Of a stretch of 64,000 bases of DNA, positions 1 through 11,103 are shown one piece after another. The stretch is from assembly GCF_002878395.1 (NCBI RefSeq), contig NC_061115.1, positions 91,757,755 to 91,821,754 on the forward strand, written 5' to 3'. This DNA is from Capsicum annuum. Its lineage: Eukaryota; Streptophyta; Magnoliopsida; Solanales; Solanaceae. Within the stretch, counting starts at the first letter, position 1, and each line of letters starts with the position of its first letter. A model generated the notes under the pieces. It ran no database searches and was not told where the DNA came from. It was given only the letters and a program-made list of their open reading frames with translations. A program made the translations under genes and the position numbers.

Positions 1-867
1 TACAGATGTGAGGGTGGACTTGGTGTCCATGTGCATGATGTCAGACTTTATATTTTTGTGGATTTACTAGTCATCCTAGTTCCTTTTCTTTGATCATGTG
101 GATAACACGCACTAAGACCCTTTTAGTAGGGGAGCTGAACCCATATAGCCCATGGATGGTTTTAGGATGGTAGAGCTACACAACCCAGGTTAAGATTTTA
201 AATGCATGCTAAACCTTGTTCCTTATCCTTGCATGGTATATATGTATATATGTTATTGTATAGGGTTACTTGATTTGGTCTTAAATTGATGGAACTATCT
301 TATATTTATCTATAAGTTAAATGTTAGCATTTATCTTGCTAACCGTCTACGAGCGTTGCATCCCAACGTGATGTAGGAACTAGCTATACTACCATTTCTC
401 CATCTCAATGACTTGGATTTGAGGACAGCTTGAGTAAGATTTAAATAATGAACCTCCATACTCTGGAAGACTCTATTTGCTGTGGTATTTTTTATTTTTG
501 TTATTTCTTTGATTTTGGTTTTGTCTATGGTCGGGGGTATGTTTCGACTGGATGTTCTTTGATTTTGGTTAGAGAATTTGTCAAACAAGTATGGGCATGA
601 GTGATATTAGTAATAATTTTAGCATTGGTATTTTTATATTGGCATTGGGATTAGCACTGGTTGGACATTTGGTTTTGGTTGTTTTGTTATGGTTATAGAC
701 TTGCCTTATTGTCTTGAGATTATTAATGTATTATCTTGTTATATTTTTATAATTTATCTGACATGGGGCATAGGGTGGATAACAGTGGGGTATTGGGGGT
801 GGTCTCCAGTTTCAGATGGATTTGAGATACCTAACACGACTAGGCCCTAGTTTAGGTCGTGTTAAAT
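1..867 (+). repeat. 5' LTR (right-hand part) of gypsy element 1
   Basis: This stretch aligns with the 3' LTR from about position 7311 to 8172. Shared blocks include the 'gctaacacgcact' type segment, the 'ccatatagccc' segment, 'aaccttgttccctatc' and the closing 'gactaggccctagtt'. It ends directly before a primer-binding site at 868. About the first 1.4 kb of the LTR lies outside the window. It represents the R/U5 side of the LTR; the promoter part is visible only in the 3' copy. Confidence 0.9.
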
Positions 868-880
868 TGGTATCAGAGCC
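868..880 (+). other. Primer-binding site of element 1 (initiator Met tRNA)
   Basis: TGGTATCAGAGCC lies at the LTR/internal border. It matches the complement of the plant initiator-methionine tRNA 3' end, the usual minus-strand primer of Ty3/gypsy chromoviruses. It fixes the 3' edge of the 5' LTR and the plus orientation of the element. Confidence 0.93.
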
Positions 881-1054
881 ACAAGTTGATGGTTAATTGG
901 GGAGTCTCTTTTAAGGGTGTGCAGGATGCTACACTTATAAAGGAGAGGCTATGAGGCATTTAAGAATGATTCTCTTTCTTGTGTTTTGTTTTCAATCTGT
1001 AGAGTCTAAGGTCTTGATTTTTCCTCTAATTCTTATTTGTTTGCCTTTCAGATC

Positions 1055-2250
1055 ATGCCTCTCCGACAATCTAAAGCACATAAAAACTCTTCTTTCCCAC
1101 TAAGGGACAATGCTAATAGTTCACTCTCTACTTATGGGTTCTAGATTATTCTAGGGGTCCAGTTCTTAATTTCCTTCCTGGAGTTCCACTGGTCACTTTC
1201 AGTCCTTCTCAAGCTCCTCAGGAAAGTGTGATGAATTTTTAGATTTTTTAATCTATCTATATGTTGTCTTAGTTGGTGACTTCCTAAGCTGAGCATGGTA
1301 TTTTTGCTACTCCATCTTTTGTGGCTATAAGGGTTGACTAGTTTATGAGGTTGAGCCCTCTTGTGTTCACTAGTGTTACGGTTGAAAAGGATCATCAATG
1401 TTTTATTGATCAAATAAAAAAGTTCTTCTGCATTATGAATGATACTAATATATAGGGTACAGAATTTGCTGCCTACCAACTGATAGACATAGCACACCGA
1501 TGGTATGAGGAATATTTTTAGTCAAAGGGTGACGATGCTAAGTTAGACCTATGGGATAATTTGTCTAATGCTTTTCTGGACCGCTTCTTTCCTCAGGAGT
1601 TGAGGAAGGCAAAGGCAGAAAAGTTTGTTAACTTAAAAGTAAGGCAAGATATCAGTCAAGGAGTATGCATTACCATTTATAGCGGTATACTCTAGAGTTG
1701 ATTTCTAGTATGAGGGCTAGAATAAAGAAATTTGATTCTAGGTTATCCCAATTTTAGAGAGTAAGACTACCTTATTGAATAAAGATATGGAAATTTCCAA
1801 ACTGGTTATGTATATGCAGCACGTAAAGAAAGAGAAAAAGAAGTAGGCTAAAATTGGGAAGAGGCAAAATAAAAAGTTTAGATTTTTTTATCAGGGTACT
1901 GGTAAAAACAAGTGGAATAGATTGTAGAAAGTATTCCACAAAGAGGTAGGGCAATTCTGGGCCTTATTTTACAGCTCATTCTCCTAACACATAGTCGTTT
2001 GGTGATCAACATTTTTAGAGAAGCAATAATTATAGGGAACTAGGTGTCCAATCTCAAGCTAGTGGGGCCCAATAATCTCCATCATATTTTCCCTATAAAT
2101 TTTATGGTTGGTTGCACTGAGATTACTGTGATGAAGAAAAGAACAAGTGTTTCAACTGTCATTAAACATGGCTTATTCTTAAAAGTTATCTTGTAGGTAA
2201 GGCTACCTTTTGGTAAAACAAGGTTCCTGTTGCCTCTTCGTAAGCTCCAG
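1055..2250 (+). pseudogene. gag: Gag of gypsy element 1, degraded
   Basis: Gag forms the particle that packages retrotransposon RNA. The likely start is the ATG at 1055, giving MPLRQSK, the same N-terminal style (MPxRR) as the gags at 59929 and on the minus strand at 53981. The Retrotrans_gag core is readable in pieces at about 1380-1640 (DHQCFIDQ-like, AYQLIDIAHRWYEE-like and FLDRFFPQELRKAK). A decayed zinc knuckle (KCFNCH, later His/Cys lost) lies at about 2145-2165. Stops and frameshifts are spread throughout, so no continuous product exists. The longer minus-strand reading frame at 1141-1497 is only its antisense shadow. Confidence 0.85.
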
Positions 2251-2330
2251 CAATAAAGGGTGCCCCATCTGACTTCGATACTTATCAAAATTGACTTTAT
2301 GCTCTCACTGCTAGTCAAGAGTTTGAGGCA

Positions 2331-2735
2331 TCACCTGATGCTATTACTGGTATTTTAAAACTCTTTTCTTATGATGTGTACTATTTACTTAACCAGGGGT
2401 TCACTCTTTCTTATGTGACCCCATTTTTGGTTGTGGATTTTATTGTTAGTTGCGAGTGTATTTTGGACCTCTTTTCTATTTCTACCCTATTGGGTGACTC
2501 TATGGTGGCAAGAAGAGTCTATAGGGGTTGTGTGGTGTCTGTGGGTAGTCGGGAGACTTTGGTGGATCTATTTGAGTTAAATATTGCTGATTTTGATTTC
2601 ATATTGGGGATGGATTGATTGCACTTGGTATATGCATCTTTAGACTGTCAAACCCATAATGTCATCTTTAAATTCCCTAATGAGCTAGCTATTGAATGGG
2701 AGGGTTATTCCCTATCTCCTAAGAGAAGGTTCATA
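2331..2735 (+). pseudogene. Aspartic protease of gypsy element 1, active site altered
   Basis: The retropepsin-like domain follows gag and would cut the Gag-Pol polyprotein. The readable core runs FSYDVYYLLNQGFTLSYVTP, then GDSMVARRVYRGC, then ADFDFILGMD. In this family the catalytic triplet is D-(P/L)-G-(A/S)-T. Here it reads N-Q-G at 2391-2399, so the nucleophilic Asp is gone. A stop follows the LGMD motif at about 2616, and the flap-side continuation (YASLDCQTHNVIFKFPNE) reads on after it. The element could not process its own polyprotein in this state. Confidence 0.88.
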
Positions 2736-2744
2736 CCATATCTC

Positions 2745-3720
2745 TTAGCCCAAATAGTGATCTCCAAAGAGTGTCTCTATCATTTGGTCCGGATTAAAGA
2801 TTCTAACTCGGAGGGTGCTTCTTTGCATTCTATCCTGGTAGTTAATAAATTTCCTGAGGTCTTCCCTGATGACCTTCCTAGTGATCCTTCCAATAGGGAG
2901 ATTGATTTTGGGATTGATCTTATTTCGAACACTTGTCCTATCTCTATTCCCCCATAAAGAATGGCTCCAACTAAGTTGAAGGATCTTAAAGAGCAACTAA
3001 AGGATCTTTTAGACAAGGGTTTTATCTATCCTAGTGTGTCTCCATAGGGTGCACTAGTGTTATTCATTCTTAAAAGGGACAGTTCCCTTCGGATATGTAT
3101 TGATTACCGTAAGTTGAATAAGGTGATAGTAAAGAATAAGTACCCTCTTTCAAGGATATATGATTTGTTTAATCTGCTTTAGATTGCTAAGTTTTACTCC
3201 AAGATTGATCTTTGGTCTAGGTATCTTCAATGAAAGATTAGGGAGGTGGATATCCCTAAGACTTATTTTCATACCTGATATGGGCATTTCAAGTTCTTAG
3301 TCATGTCTTTTGGTTTATTAATGTCCTAGCTCTATTCATGGAATTGATGAATGGAGTCTTTCATCAATTTGTGGATTTGTTCGTCATTGTGTTCATAGAC
3401 TCTATTCATGTGTACTCTAAGAGTGAGACGGATAATGCAAAACACATCTGCATTATGTTGCAGAACCTAAAAAATCAGGAGTTGTATGCTAAATTTTCAA
3501 AATGTGAATTCTGGTTGACTGTCGATTTTTTTGGTCATGTTATTTTTAGTGAAAGGATCATGGTGGATCCATATAAATTTAAAATGTTTAAGAAGTGGCC
3601 TAAACCCACGACTATAACCAATATTTGGAGATTTTTATGTTTATCTAGTTATTATAGAAGGTTTATGGAAAGTTTCCTCTCTATAGCTGCCACATTGACT
3701 AAGTTGACTAGGAAAAGGTA
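2745..3720 (+). pseudogene. Reverse transcriptase of gypsy element 1, catalytic motif altered
   Basis: The linker ahead of RT (FPEVFPDDLPSDPSNREIDF, about 2850-2910) leads into the RT fingers ([20 protein letters not shown], from 2980). The conserved [10 protein letters not shown] stretch is at about 3095-3125 and the palm continues to the thumb near 3700 (SSYYRRF). The catalytic YxDD-type motif, FIDD in this lineage, reads F-I-D-S at 3392-3403, losing the second metal-binding Asp. There are stops at about 3048, 3180 and 3230 and a frameshift before 3338. This is a dead enzyme of the chromovirus RT type. Confidence 0.9.
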
Positions 3721-4200
3721 AAGTTCTTATGTTCTGATGTTTGTGAGGGATGTTTTGAGAAGCTAAAGGGTAAAATGACTTTGGCTCCAGTCCTTACTTT
3801 GCCTAAAGGCATTGATGGATTTTTGTTCTATTGTGATGCATCTTGTATGGGGCTTAGGTGCATTTTGATGCAACATAGAAAGGTGATAGCTTATGCCTCT
3901 ACCTAGTTGAAGGTTCAAGAGAAAATTATCCAACTCATGACTTGGAATTGTTGGCTATGGTATTTGCATTGAAAATATAGCATCACTATCTATATAGCGT
4001 ACATATGGATATCTTTTTTTATCATAGAGCCTATAGTATGTGTTTACTTAGAAAGTGCTGAACCTCAGGCAAAGAAGATGGCTTGAGCTGCTCAAGGATT
4101 ACGACACAAGTCTTTACTACCATCTAGGTAAAGCTAATGTGGTTGCTGATGGTCTTACCAGGTTATCCATGGGAAGTCTAGCTCATATGGATGAAAGGAA
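3721..4200 (+). pseudogene. RNase H domain of gypsy element 1
   Basis: This is the RNase H-like domain downstream of RT, which removes the RNA strand after copying. Visible landmarks are LAPVLTLPKG then FYCDAS (catalytic Asp) at about 3780-3840, CILMQHRKVIAYAS at 3860-3900, and [15 protein letters not shown] at 3932-3980. After a frameshift comes LRQRRWLELLKDYD then YYHLGKANVVADGLTRLS (4060-4170), the typical end of the domain. In-frame stops include ones near 3905 and 3979. The order and spacing are normal for the family. Confidence 0.87.
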
Positions 4201-4329
4201 GCATGAGTTTGTAAAAGACATTCACCGTCTGGCTAACCTTAGAGTTAGCTGCTTAGACTCTGAGGATGGTGGTGTGTTCATTTGGGAGGTTGCGAAGTCA
4301 TCCCTAGGTATTGAATTAAAGGAGAAATA

Positions 4330-5200
4330 AGTGTTTGATCCTATCTTGATATCTATTAAAGGTAATATAGGTGGGTAGAAGGTGATTTCCTTTGAGATTA
4401 ATGGTGGTGGTACCTTGCAGTACCAAAGAAAGTTATGCGTTCCCAATATAGATAGATTGTAAGAGAGGATCATGGATGAGGCACATGAGTCGCGCTATGC
4501 TATTAATCACGGTTCAATAAAAATATATCATGATCTTAAGGAGATATATTGGTGGAATAATATAATGCAAAATGTGGTTAGTTTTGTGGCTAAGTGCATG
4601 GTGTGCCAATATGTTAAAGTTAAGCACATGAGGCCTAGAACATTGTATCAAGAGATTGAGTTTCCTATGTGAAAGTGGGAAGTAATCAATATGGATTTTG
4701 TTACTGGTCTTCCCTGGTGTCGGAATCAGTTTGACTCAGTTTGGGTCATCATGGATAGGATGACAAAGCCTGCTCACTTCTTTCCAATGAGGACAAATTT
4801 TTTGGTAGAGGATAATGCGAGGTTGTACTTTCAAAAGATTGTAAAGTTGCATGGGGTGCCTGTTTCTATCATCTCGGATCGTGGTATGCAGTTTTTATCA
4901 CACTTTTAGCAGTCGCTTCATAAATGTTTGGGGACTAAGGTGAGTCTTAGTATGTCTTTTTAGCCACAGTTGGATGGGCAAACAGAAAGGACTATTTAGA
5001 CATTGGAAGATATTCTTCGTTCTTGCGTGATTGACTATGGTGGTAGTTGGGTTGAGCATTTTCCTCTTTTGCAATTTGCATATATTAATAGCTACACTCT
5101 AGAATTGGGATGGTCCCATTTAAAGATTTGTATGGTAGGAGGTGTAAGTCTCTTATTGGGTGATTTGAGGTTGGTGAGGCAAAGAAGTTTGGCATGAAGT
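4330..5200 (+). pseudogene. Integrase of gypsy element 1 (zinc and catalytic domains)
   Basis: Integrase would join the cDNA to host DNA. The zinc-binding region reads EAHESRYAINHGSIKIYHDL and ends in CMVC (about 4476-4605); both Cys are present. The catalytic core shows NMDFVTGLP (first Asp, about 4690), WVIMDRMTKPAHF, IISDRGMQF (second Asp, about 4870) and DGQTERT (Glu, about 4975-4993). All three catalytic acids survive, but stops at 4671, 4909 and 4999 and a frameshift near 5110 break the frame. It continues into the C-terminal region that follows. Confidence 0.9.
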
Positions 5201-5735
5201 TGGTTCACCAAGCCATACAGAATGTCAAGGTGATTTGGGATGGGCTTAAAGCCAACCAAAGTAGCCAAAAGTCATATACGGATTTGAGGCATAAGATGTT
5301 AGAGTTTGAGGTAGGGGATAGGGTATTCTTTAAGGTGTCTCCCATGAAGGGAGTGATGCAATTTGGGAAGAAGGGAAAGCTCAGTCCCTGATATATTAGT
5401 CCATACGTGGTGTTGAAAGGGGTTGGAAATATTGTATATGGATTGGAGTTTTCTTCTATCTTGAGCTTCATTCACCTAGTGTTCTATGTTTCTATGTATA
5501 GAAAGTGTGTGGGTGATCCATCACAGATTATACCTATTAAGTATATTGGTACTTTGGATTCTTTATCTTATGAGGAGGCCCCGATTGAAATCTTGGATCG
5601 ACAAGTTCGTTAGTTACTAACCAAGGACGTATCTTTGGTAAAGGTTCTATGGATAAAACATAAGGTCAAAGAGGCTACTTGGGAAGCTGAAGAGGACATG
5701 AAGTCTATGTATACCTTTCTGTTCCCCATTTAGGA
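5200..5735 (+). pseudogene. Integrase C-terminal region and chromodomain of element 1
   Basis: The region begins SYTDLRHKMLEFEVGDRVFF and continues KGKLSP, FHPVFHVS-like (FIHLVFYVSMYRK) and PIEILDRQVR. It closes with a chromodomain-like block (KVLWIKHKVKEATWEAEEDM) at about 5635-5700 and ends at a stop near 5733. Chromodomains on integrase define Ty3/gypsy chromoviruses and are thought to steer insertion to particular chromatin; that role is family knowledge, not visible here. A stop at 5389 and another at 5611 interrupt it. Confidence 0.85.
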
Positions 5736-5913
5736 AAATCATTCTTAAGGTAAGTGTCAATCTCACCATCTTTATTTTCTGACTTTGTTAAAGGAAAGAT
5801 TGATTTTCTTGGCATCTTTGTTTTATAACTTGGTTAAAGGTAAGAGTAGAGATTCTTGGGATTTTTATTGTGCTATTCAATGCATTGCTTCATTATTCGG
5901 GGGTGAATGATGC

Positions 5914-5927
5914 ATGTGGGGGAGAAT
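5914..5927 (+). other. Polypurine tract of element 1
   Basis: The run ATGTGGGGGAGAAT sits directly before the 3' LTR start (TGAAATGCC). Gypsy chromoviruses typically carry a GGGGGAGAA-type tract at this place, priming plus-strand DNA synthesis. Confidence 0.82.
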
Positions 5928-8172
5928 TGAAATGCCTTGGAATTTTTCCCTTGAAAATTTCTCATTCTCCAAGTAATAAATCACCATATGAGTCATATAA
6001 TATAGGTACAAGTCAGGTAACCCTAGTTGTAGATAGTCCAATAGTTAGTGGTTAGGATTTCATTATGGTTATGGTTTAGTTGGATGAGCCGTTAGGGGTG
6101 GTGATGGGTTGTTTGGGCAAACATTTCCCAAATCTATAACTTAGTGACTAGACGTGGCTCTAAGTATAAGTAGCTCACTTAGAGTTGTGAGGATAGGCTA
6201 CATATGGTAAGTTTGAGTCGTATGTTGTCCAGTGTTCAATCCCATTGGTTTTTGTCCTGGGTACGATTGGACAATGTGAGTCATATGATCTGGTAATGAG
6301 TGGTTTCATAGAGTCTTATGGTGGATAGTGTATAGGAGTCCAAATTATTTTCTTGGTTATGACTCAGGGGTACGATTCATATGTTGTTGTCATGAGTCAC
6401 GAGGGTCGACTCGTAACCACCTGTGGTAGTTTTATAGTTTTACGTTGGAGGCATTTTGGATATTTTTGTTTTTAACTCCCTTTGAGTTCATGAATTAATA
6501 CACCTTTTGGGAGTTCATTAACACATAATTCCCAATAAAACACTCTCAAATTCTCTTTCAAACTCAATCTTCAAGCAAAAGCTAGGGTTTTATCAAGATA
6601 ATCAATTAAGGCTTTCAAGGATGGTTTCTCTCCGTACTTCTTGGTTTCTAAGGCATGTGACTCTTCCCTCATTGTTATTGTACTATAGGCATATGTTTTA
6701 ATGTGTGGTTTTCATGGTGTTGTTATGATTTTGAAATAAAGGTTGGGGGACGTTCATGGTTGATTGATGTTTCTTATATTTTTTTTATGGTTTTTTATGT
6801 TTTGCTTATGGTTTTCCATATGTGGGTGCATGGGAATGGTAATTTAATTGGGGGGTCATGGTTGAAGCCCAAATATTGATGATTTTGGCTTTGATAATTG
6901 CATGCCCTCAAACTATTTGTGAAATTTTCAATGAGAATGATTTTGTCACGTAGTTAGATTACTCTTGGAATCTTTGCATTGCATAAATGGTTAAAGAAAC
7001 ATGAATTGGTTTTGGGTTGGTTTCACATGGTGTTGGAAGGGCCTTGGTGGCCATGATCTAATTACAAATGGTTTTGGTTTAATTGGAGATGGAGGAGTTT
7101 AATTTGGTTTAATGGTTTATATGGAATATGGTAATTGACTTGCAAGCTCTAATTTTGGTTTGACGATTCCAGTGGTTAATTCCTAATTAAAAGAATCCTT
7201 AGTAAATGGTTTGGTTATGTATGAAAGGTTTATTTGGGCTTAAAGGTGGTCGAGGAGCAAAGTCGTGGAAGGTGGAGATCCCGAGGGAACGACATTGGAA
7301 ACTCACGTTTGTCGATGTGAGGGTAGCCTTGGTGCCCGTGTGCGTGATGTCACACTTTATATTTTTGGGGATGTACTAGTCATTCGAGGTTCTTTTCTCC
7401 GGTTTTACGGCTAACACGCACTGGGGCCCTTTCAGCAGGGGGAGCTGAAACCATATAGCCCGTGGGTAGTTTTAGGATAATAGAGATACACAATCTAGGT
7501 TAAAGTTTAAAATGCATGCTAAACCTTGTTCCCTATCTTGACATGGTACAGTTACTTGATTTGCTTTTAAATTCATGGAATTATCTTATCTTTATCCCTA
7601 AGTTACATGCTAGCATATATCCTTCTAACCGTCTTTGGGCGCAGTATCCCCACATGATGCAGGAACCGACCATACTACAATTCCTCCTACTCAGTGAATT
7701 GGATTCGGGGCCAACTTGTGTCAGATTGAAGGGTGAGCTTTCATACTTCAGAAGACTCCATTTCATGCTATGGACTTCTTTTAATTCTTTTTATTTATTT
7801 GGTATTAGTTTTAGCTATGGTCGGGAGCATGTCCCAATTGGATGTTCTTTTATTCTGGTTAGAGGCCTTGTCAAAAAACTCTGGGCATCAGCGGTGTCGG
7901 TATTAGTGTTAGCCTTGGTATTGGTATTGGAATTTGGATTGGTATTGGTTAGATATTTGGTTGTGGTTGTTTTGTTATTGTTATATTCATACCTTATTGT
8001 CTTTAGATTATTATTGTATTATCTTGTTGTATGTTTGGAATTCATCCAACATAGGGCATGGGATGATTAATGGTGGGGTATTGGGGTGGTGGTTGTGGTT
8101 ATTGGGGTTGGTCTCCAATCCTTATTGGACTTGATATGTCCAACACGACTAGGCCCTGGTTCGAGTTGTGTA
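5928..8172 (+). repeat. 3' LTR of gypsy element 1
   Basis: About 2.25 kb, from the TG after the polypurine tract to the 'gagttgtgtaa' end that matches the border before the primer site at 868. From about 7311 onward it matches the 5' copy at 1-867 with many substitutions and small gaps, so the insertion is old. It carries a U3 word array and TATA-like box (listed separately) and a GT-rich low-complexity stretch at about 7880-7985. The long reading frame at 7516-8070 is hydrophobic, low complexity and lies wholly in the LTR, so it is not called a gene. Confidence 0.9.
6190..6445 (+). promoter_or_regulatory. U3 word array and TATA-like box of element 1 LTR
   Basis: Short related words recur: gagtcgtatgttgtcc, gtacgattggacaatg, gagtcatatgat, gtacgattcatatgttg, atgagtcacgagggtcgactcg. 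They are variants of a GAGTCGTA/TACGA(T/C)TC theme on both strands. The array ends within about 10 bases of 'gttttatagttttac' at 6429-6443, the best TATA-like box in this LTR. Placement fits a promoter-proximal element, but its function is inferred. Confidence 0.5.
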
Positions 8173-8400
8173 ACCTATAGTGCATGATTTTTTCATATTA
8201 GTCAATTTCTTCACTAATGATGAATAGTATCCATATAGACCCCACTTTGTGAGAATACACTGGGTTTGTTGTTGTTGTTATTGGGGTGGTCTCCAATCCT
8301 GATTGGACTTGATATGTTCGACACAACTAGGCCCTGGTTCGAGTTGTGTAACCTATAGTGCATGCTTTTTTCATCATTAGTCAATTTCTTCACCCTTCTT
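8098..8400 (+). repeat. Tandem duplication of the LTR end plus flank
   Basis: The segment 8098-8220 (ttggggttggtctccaatcc ... tcaatttcttcac) is repeated at about 8276-8400. Each copy contains the last about 75 bases of the element 1 LTR and about 45 bases beyond its border. The duplication therefore spans the junction. Copy two differs at several bases (for example gttcgacacaac for gtccaacacgac). The spacer between the copies holds a SINE-like tail. Confidence 0.85.
8222..8279 (+). mobile_element. SINE-like 3' tail fragment ending in TTG repeats
   Basis: The sequence reads agaccccactttgtgagaa, then tacactgggtttg, then four TTG units. This resembles the 3' end of the Solanaceae TS-type SINEs as I recall them (a TACACTGGGT block followed by a TTG tail). 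Only the tail is present, with no A/B box promoter region. It is the main hint for a Solanaceae source. Confidence 0.5.
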
Positions 8401-9250
8401 AGATTATTTATCTAGAAATCATATTTTGAGGCCTCCTCAACTGGGACAAATTCCTCTCTGAAGGATCTTATGATGTACTAAAAAGAATAAACCTCTATTT
8501 CATGGACCTGAATAGTATCTATATAGAGCTACTTCTTCATGTATTTCTCCATCCTCGAAGGAGTCATGTTTTTAAGCATCACCATATAGTTGGAGTAAAA
8601 CTTCCACACCAATTATGGCACATAACTCCATAAGGGTCTAGTCATGCACCAACTCATATCTTTCAAACCCTTCCATTAACTCGAAAGCTTCTGGAGTGAC
8701 TCACTTAGTACAGGGGGCTCCTCCTGAATACTTCTTCTTGTTGCCCCGGTTTGAAATACCATCAGTATCGTAGTCCTATGAGTTATGGATTTTACACCTT
8801 ATTAGATCAACTCTTCTTGGAGTTAGTGCAGGGACAATATAAGAGGATTCAAAGTTGGATGCATCCTCTTTATTTGAAAAAATAAACTCTCCATAGCTTC
8901 ACCGCAAACTTGAGTGCCTTACCTTCCCACTTCGCACTTATAAAGGTTGATGATTGTAGTTTCCTCTACCAAGGCCATGTATGTTGTGGAATTTTCTTTT
9001 TTATTCTCTTTCAACTGCTTTGTTGTGGTCTATATTGAGTGGGGCTCATCAGATGAGCTTATGGAAAGGTTTACCTCTGTCCCACTTAAGGAGTCAAACT
9101 TACTCTTTGAGACTGGGGATGTGGCCTTGGGTTCCCTCTTTATTGAGATTCTCTTAGCCAACATCTACTGGGATTTCGGTGCCACTGCACTTGTATCAAA
9201 AGGTGTTAGAATTAATTGTGGAAAAGCTAAACAATTATACAAAATAGCTC
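8400..9250 (-). pseudogene. 'Plant transposon protein' family fragment, degraded
   Basis: On the minus strand the lower part reads FYSNYMVMLKNMTPSRMEKY, then IDTIQVHEIEVYSF, then REEFVPVEEASKYDF (about 8620-8410). This matches the pattern of the 'putative plant transposon protein' domain often found in Solanaceae retroelements (EFYANY...NMTP...VRG). The upper part (about 9170-8950) is a Ser/Lys-rich stretch (KRISIKREPKATSPVSKSKF), as expected for the N-terminal tail. Many stops occur. A better-preserved relative lies at 45730-46450. The plus-strand frame at 8947-9255 is antisense to this. Confidence 0.5.
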
Positions 9251-10239
9251 AATGACCTTTCCTATGATTGTGCAATGACGGTATGATCGTACCTTCCTGT
9301 CATAGAAAGAATTTTTGAGTCCTAAAAAACTCATCATATCAGACAAGAACATGCTATAATCATATAGTGATCTCACAACCATGGGATGTGTTCGTTTGAT
9401 GAACTCCTGCAACTTAACACATGACCCCCATAATGATCCAACCAATTATTGTAGGTCGACACCACAATTTTAGGTCATGTCGTGGAATTCCAAACACTTC
9501 GCAGAATTTTGTATGAACCCTATCTTAAACCAATATCAACCCATGATAACCACCAATTTATCAATGTTGGGTACTCAATAATTTCCCATGACCGTAATCG
9601 ACTCAACATAACCTATTTCTACTCAAAAGTTGATCCCAACTAATAATTATAAAGAAAACCTATAGTTTGTTGGTTAAGGGAAGTGAGAAAATAAAGGATT
9701 TGATTGTGAACACAAGTAATGCGTGTTTTTTAGCCTTTTTATTAATAAGAATATGGATTTTAGTGAGAAACTAATTTGAAAAAGCAAAGGAGAAAACAAG
9801 TGTAACAATTGAGGGCTCTATACATTCAAACCCTAGGTGTGTCGGGTCAAGTTATGGGTCAATAAAGAAATAAGCTTTCTCAAATGACTTAATAGTATGA
9901 TTGTGGTTAGATACCATGATAGTGGATTCCTTTTGTAACAAATGGACTAATGAAAAACTTACCCGGGAACCTACAAAGCTTAAGGTCGATTGTGAAAACA
10001 AACCACGGTCGTTACTTAAGGTTATAGGTTCCTTCCTGCTGATAGACTATAAGAGAGTGATTCATGATCATGACACTCATCATATATAAAGTTTGGGAAC
10101 CACACATTTTAGTTTACATGTACTATTTTCTTTGACTTCCTCTTTTGTTATTTCCTACATATACTTATTTTGATCCTTTTAGTATTCATAAAAAATCTAT
10201 GAAATCATCTCTATCTATCACTATGTGCTCGATGGCAGC
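9251..10239. other. Unassigned sequence between two element remnants
   Basis: No recognisable gene. Short frames on both strands (a 72-residue minus frame at 9227-9445 and a 62-residue plus frame at 9901-10089) show no domain I know. The part adjoining 9250 may belong to the minus-strand transposon-protein remnant. The rest is moderately AT-rich and looks like old intergenic or retroelement DNA. Confidence 0.5.
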
Positions 10240-11103
10240 TGAGTCTACAATCCACATAGAATTGATTCAGTTTAAAAAGTAGAACAAGAAATATTTATAT
10301 CACTATGTAAATTATTAATAAGGTTGTGTACCTTTGTAGACTAAGGACAATTACAAGCAAAGTGTCACTTGTTCTCACATTTGTAGCACTTGAGCTTAGT
10401 TATTTCACTTTTTTTCTTTTTTTAGAGCAGAAAAATTTTCTTCTCCTTGTTGATCTTTGAGACATTTCTATTTCCCTTCTTTTGAGAGAATTCACCATGC
10501 TTGCATTTGTTACCACGTCCATGTTTTGGATCCAAACTAGTCATATATGTATTTTGTAGCATTATTGTCTACTACAAGATGCTCTTCCTCGAGTTCCAAA
10601 TGACGCTTAGCATCGTCCATAGTTCTTATGCTAACATTATGGGTTCAGTGCATTTTAATATTTTTCCAGCTTTGGGGTAGGGAGTGAATCATGGATTAGA
10701 GTTGTTGATCTTTAATCAACACATGACCAGCATCTTTCAGTCCATTCACCTTGTTTGACATATGACAAAGATGCTTTCGCTTAGTATGATCAAGACATTT
10801 CTTTTATGTATTAAAGTTTTTGTAAGATCCATTTATCTCAGCAATTGAAGTATGGCAAACCTTTTTGTTTTAATGCGGACCACATGTCCTTAGCATCATC
10901 ATACTTAAAAAATTCTCTCATAATATCATTATCCATGTTGCTCAGCAATGTTATGCGAGCAAGAGAATTTGTATTTTTTCAAGCTTGATATTCCTCAAGA
11001 TCATTATGTTAGGGGGTATCGCTATTTTCAGGAAGTGTCATAGACACGTTAAGATCTTCTAGATCCTCTTTTTCATTCAGGACACTGAATTTTCATGCTT
11101 CAT
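10240..11103 (-). pseudogene. Ty1/copia gag and protease start, degraded
   Basis: On the minus strand the likely gag start is at 11103 (MKHENSV). Readable blocks are NSLARITLLSNMDNDIMREF and KYDDAKDMWSALKQKGLP (about 10970-10855). The zinc knuckle CYKCENK-stop-HFACNC follows at about 10388-10347. Next comes the protease start NSMWIVDSAAIEH at about 10262-10230, matching the copia pattern W-(I/L)-x-D-S-G-A-x-x-H with G changed to A. RT and integrase are absent: the copy stops near 10240. The preceding tRNA-Met primer site and LTR (11411-11756) belong to it. Confidence 0.82.

Noticed and set aside
868..880. tRNA-like match (TGGTATCAGAGCC) here and at five other element borders
   Set aside because: These are primer-binding sites complementary to a tRNA 3' end. 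No cloverleaf or A/B boxes surround them, so no tRNA gene is called.
1141..1497. 118-codon minus-strand open frame
   Set aside because: Antisense to element 1 gag, with no recognisable domain.
7516..8070. 184-codon open frame, one of the longest in the window
   Set aside because: It lies entirely inside the 3' LTR of element 1. Its product is a low-complexity Leu/Val-rich chain from GT-rich DNA, and the aligned 5' LTR does not keep the frame.
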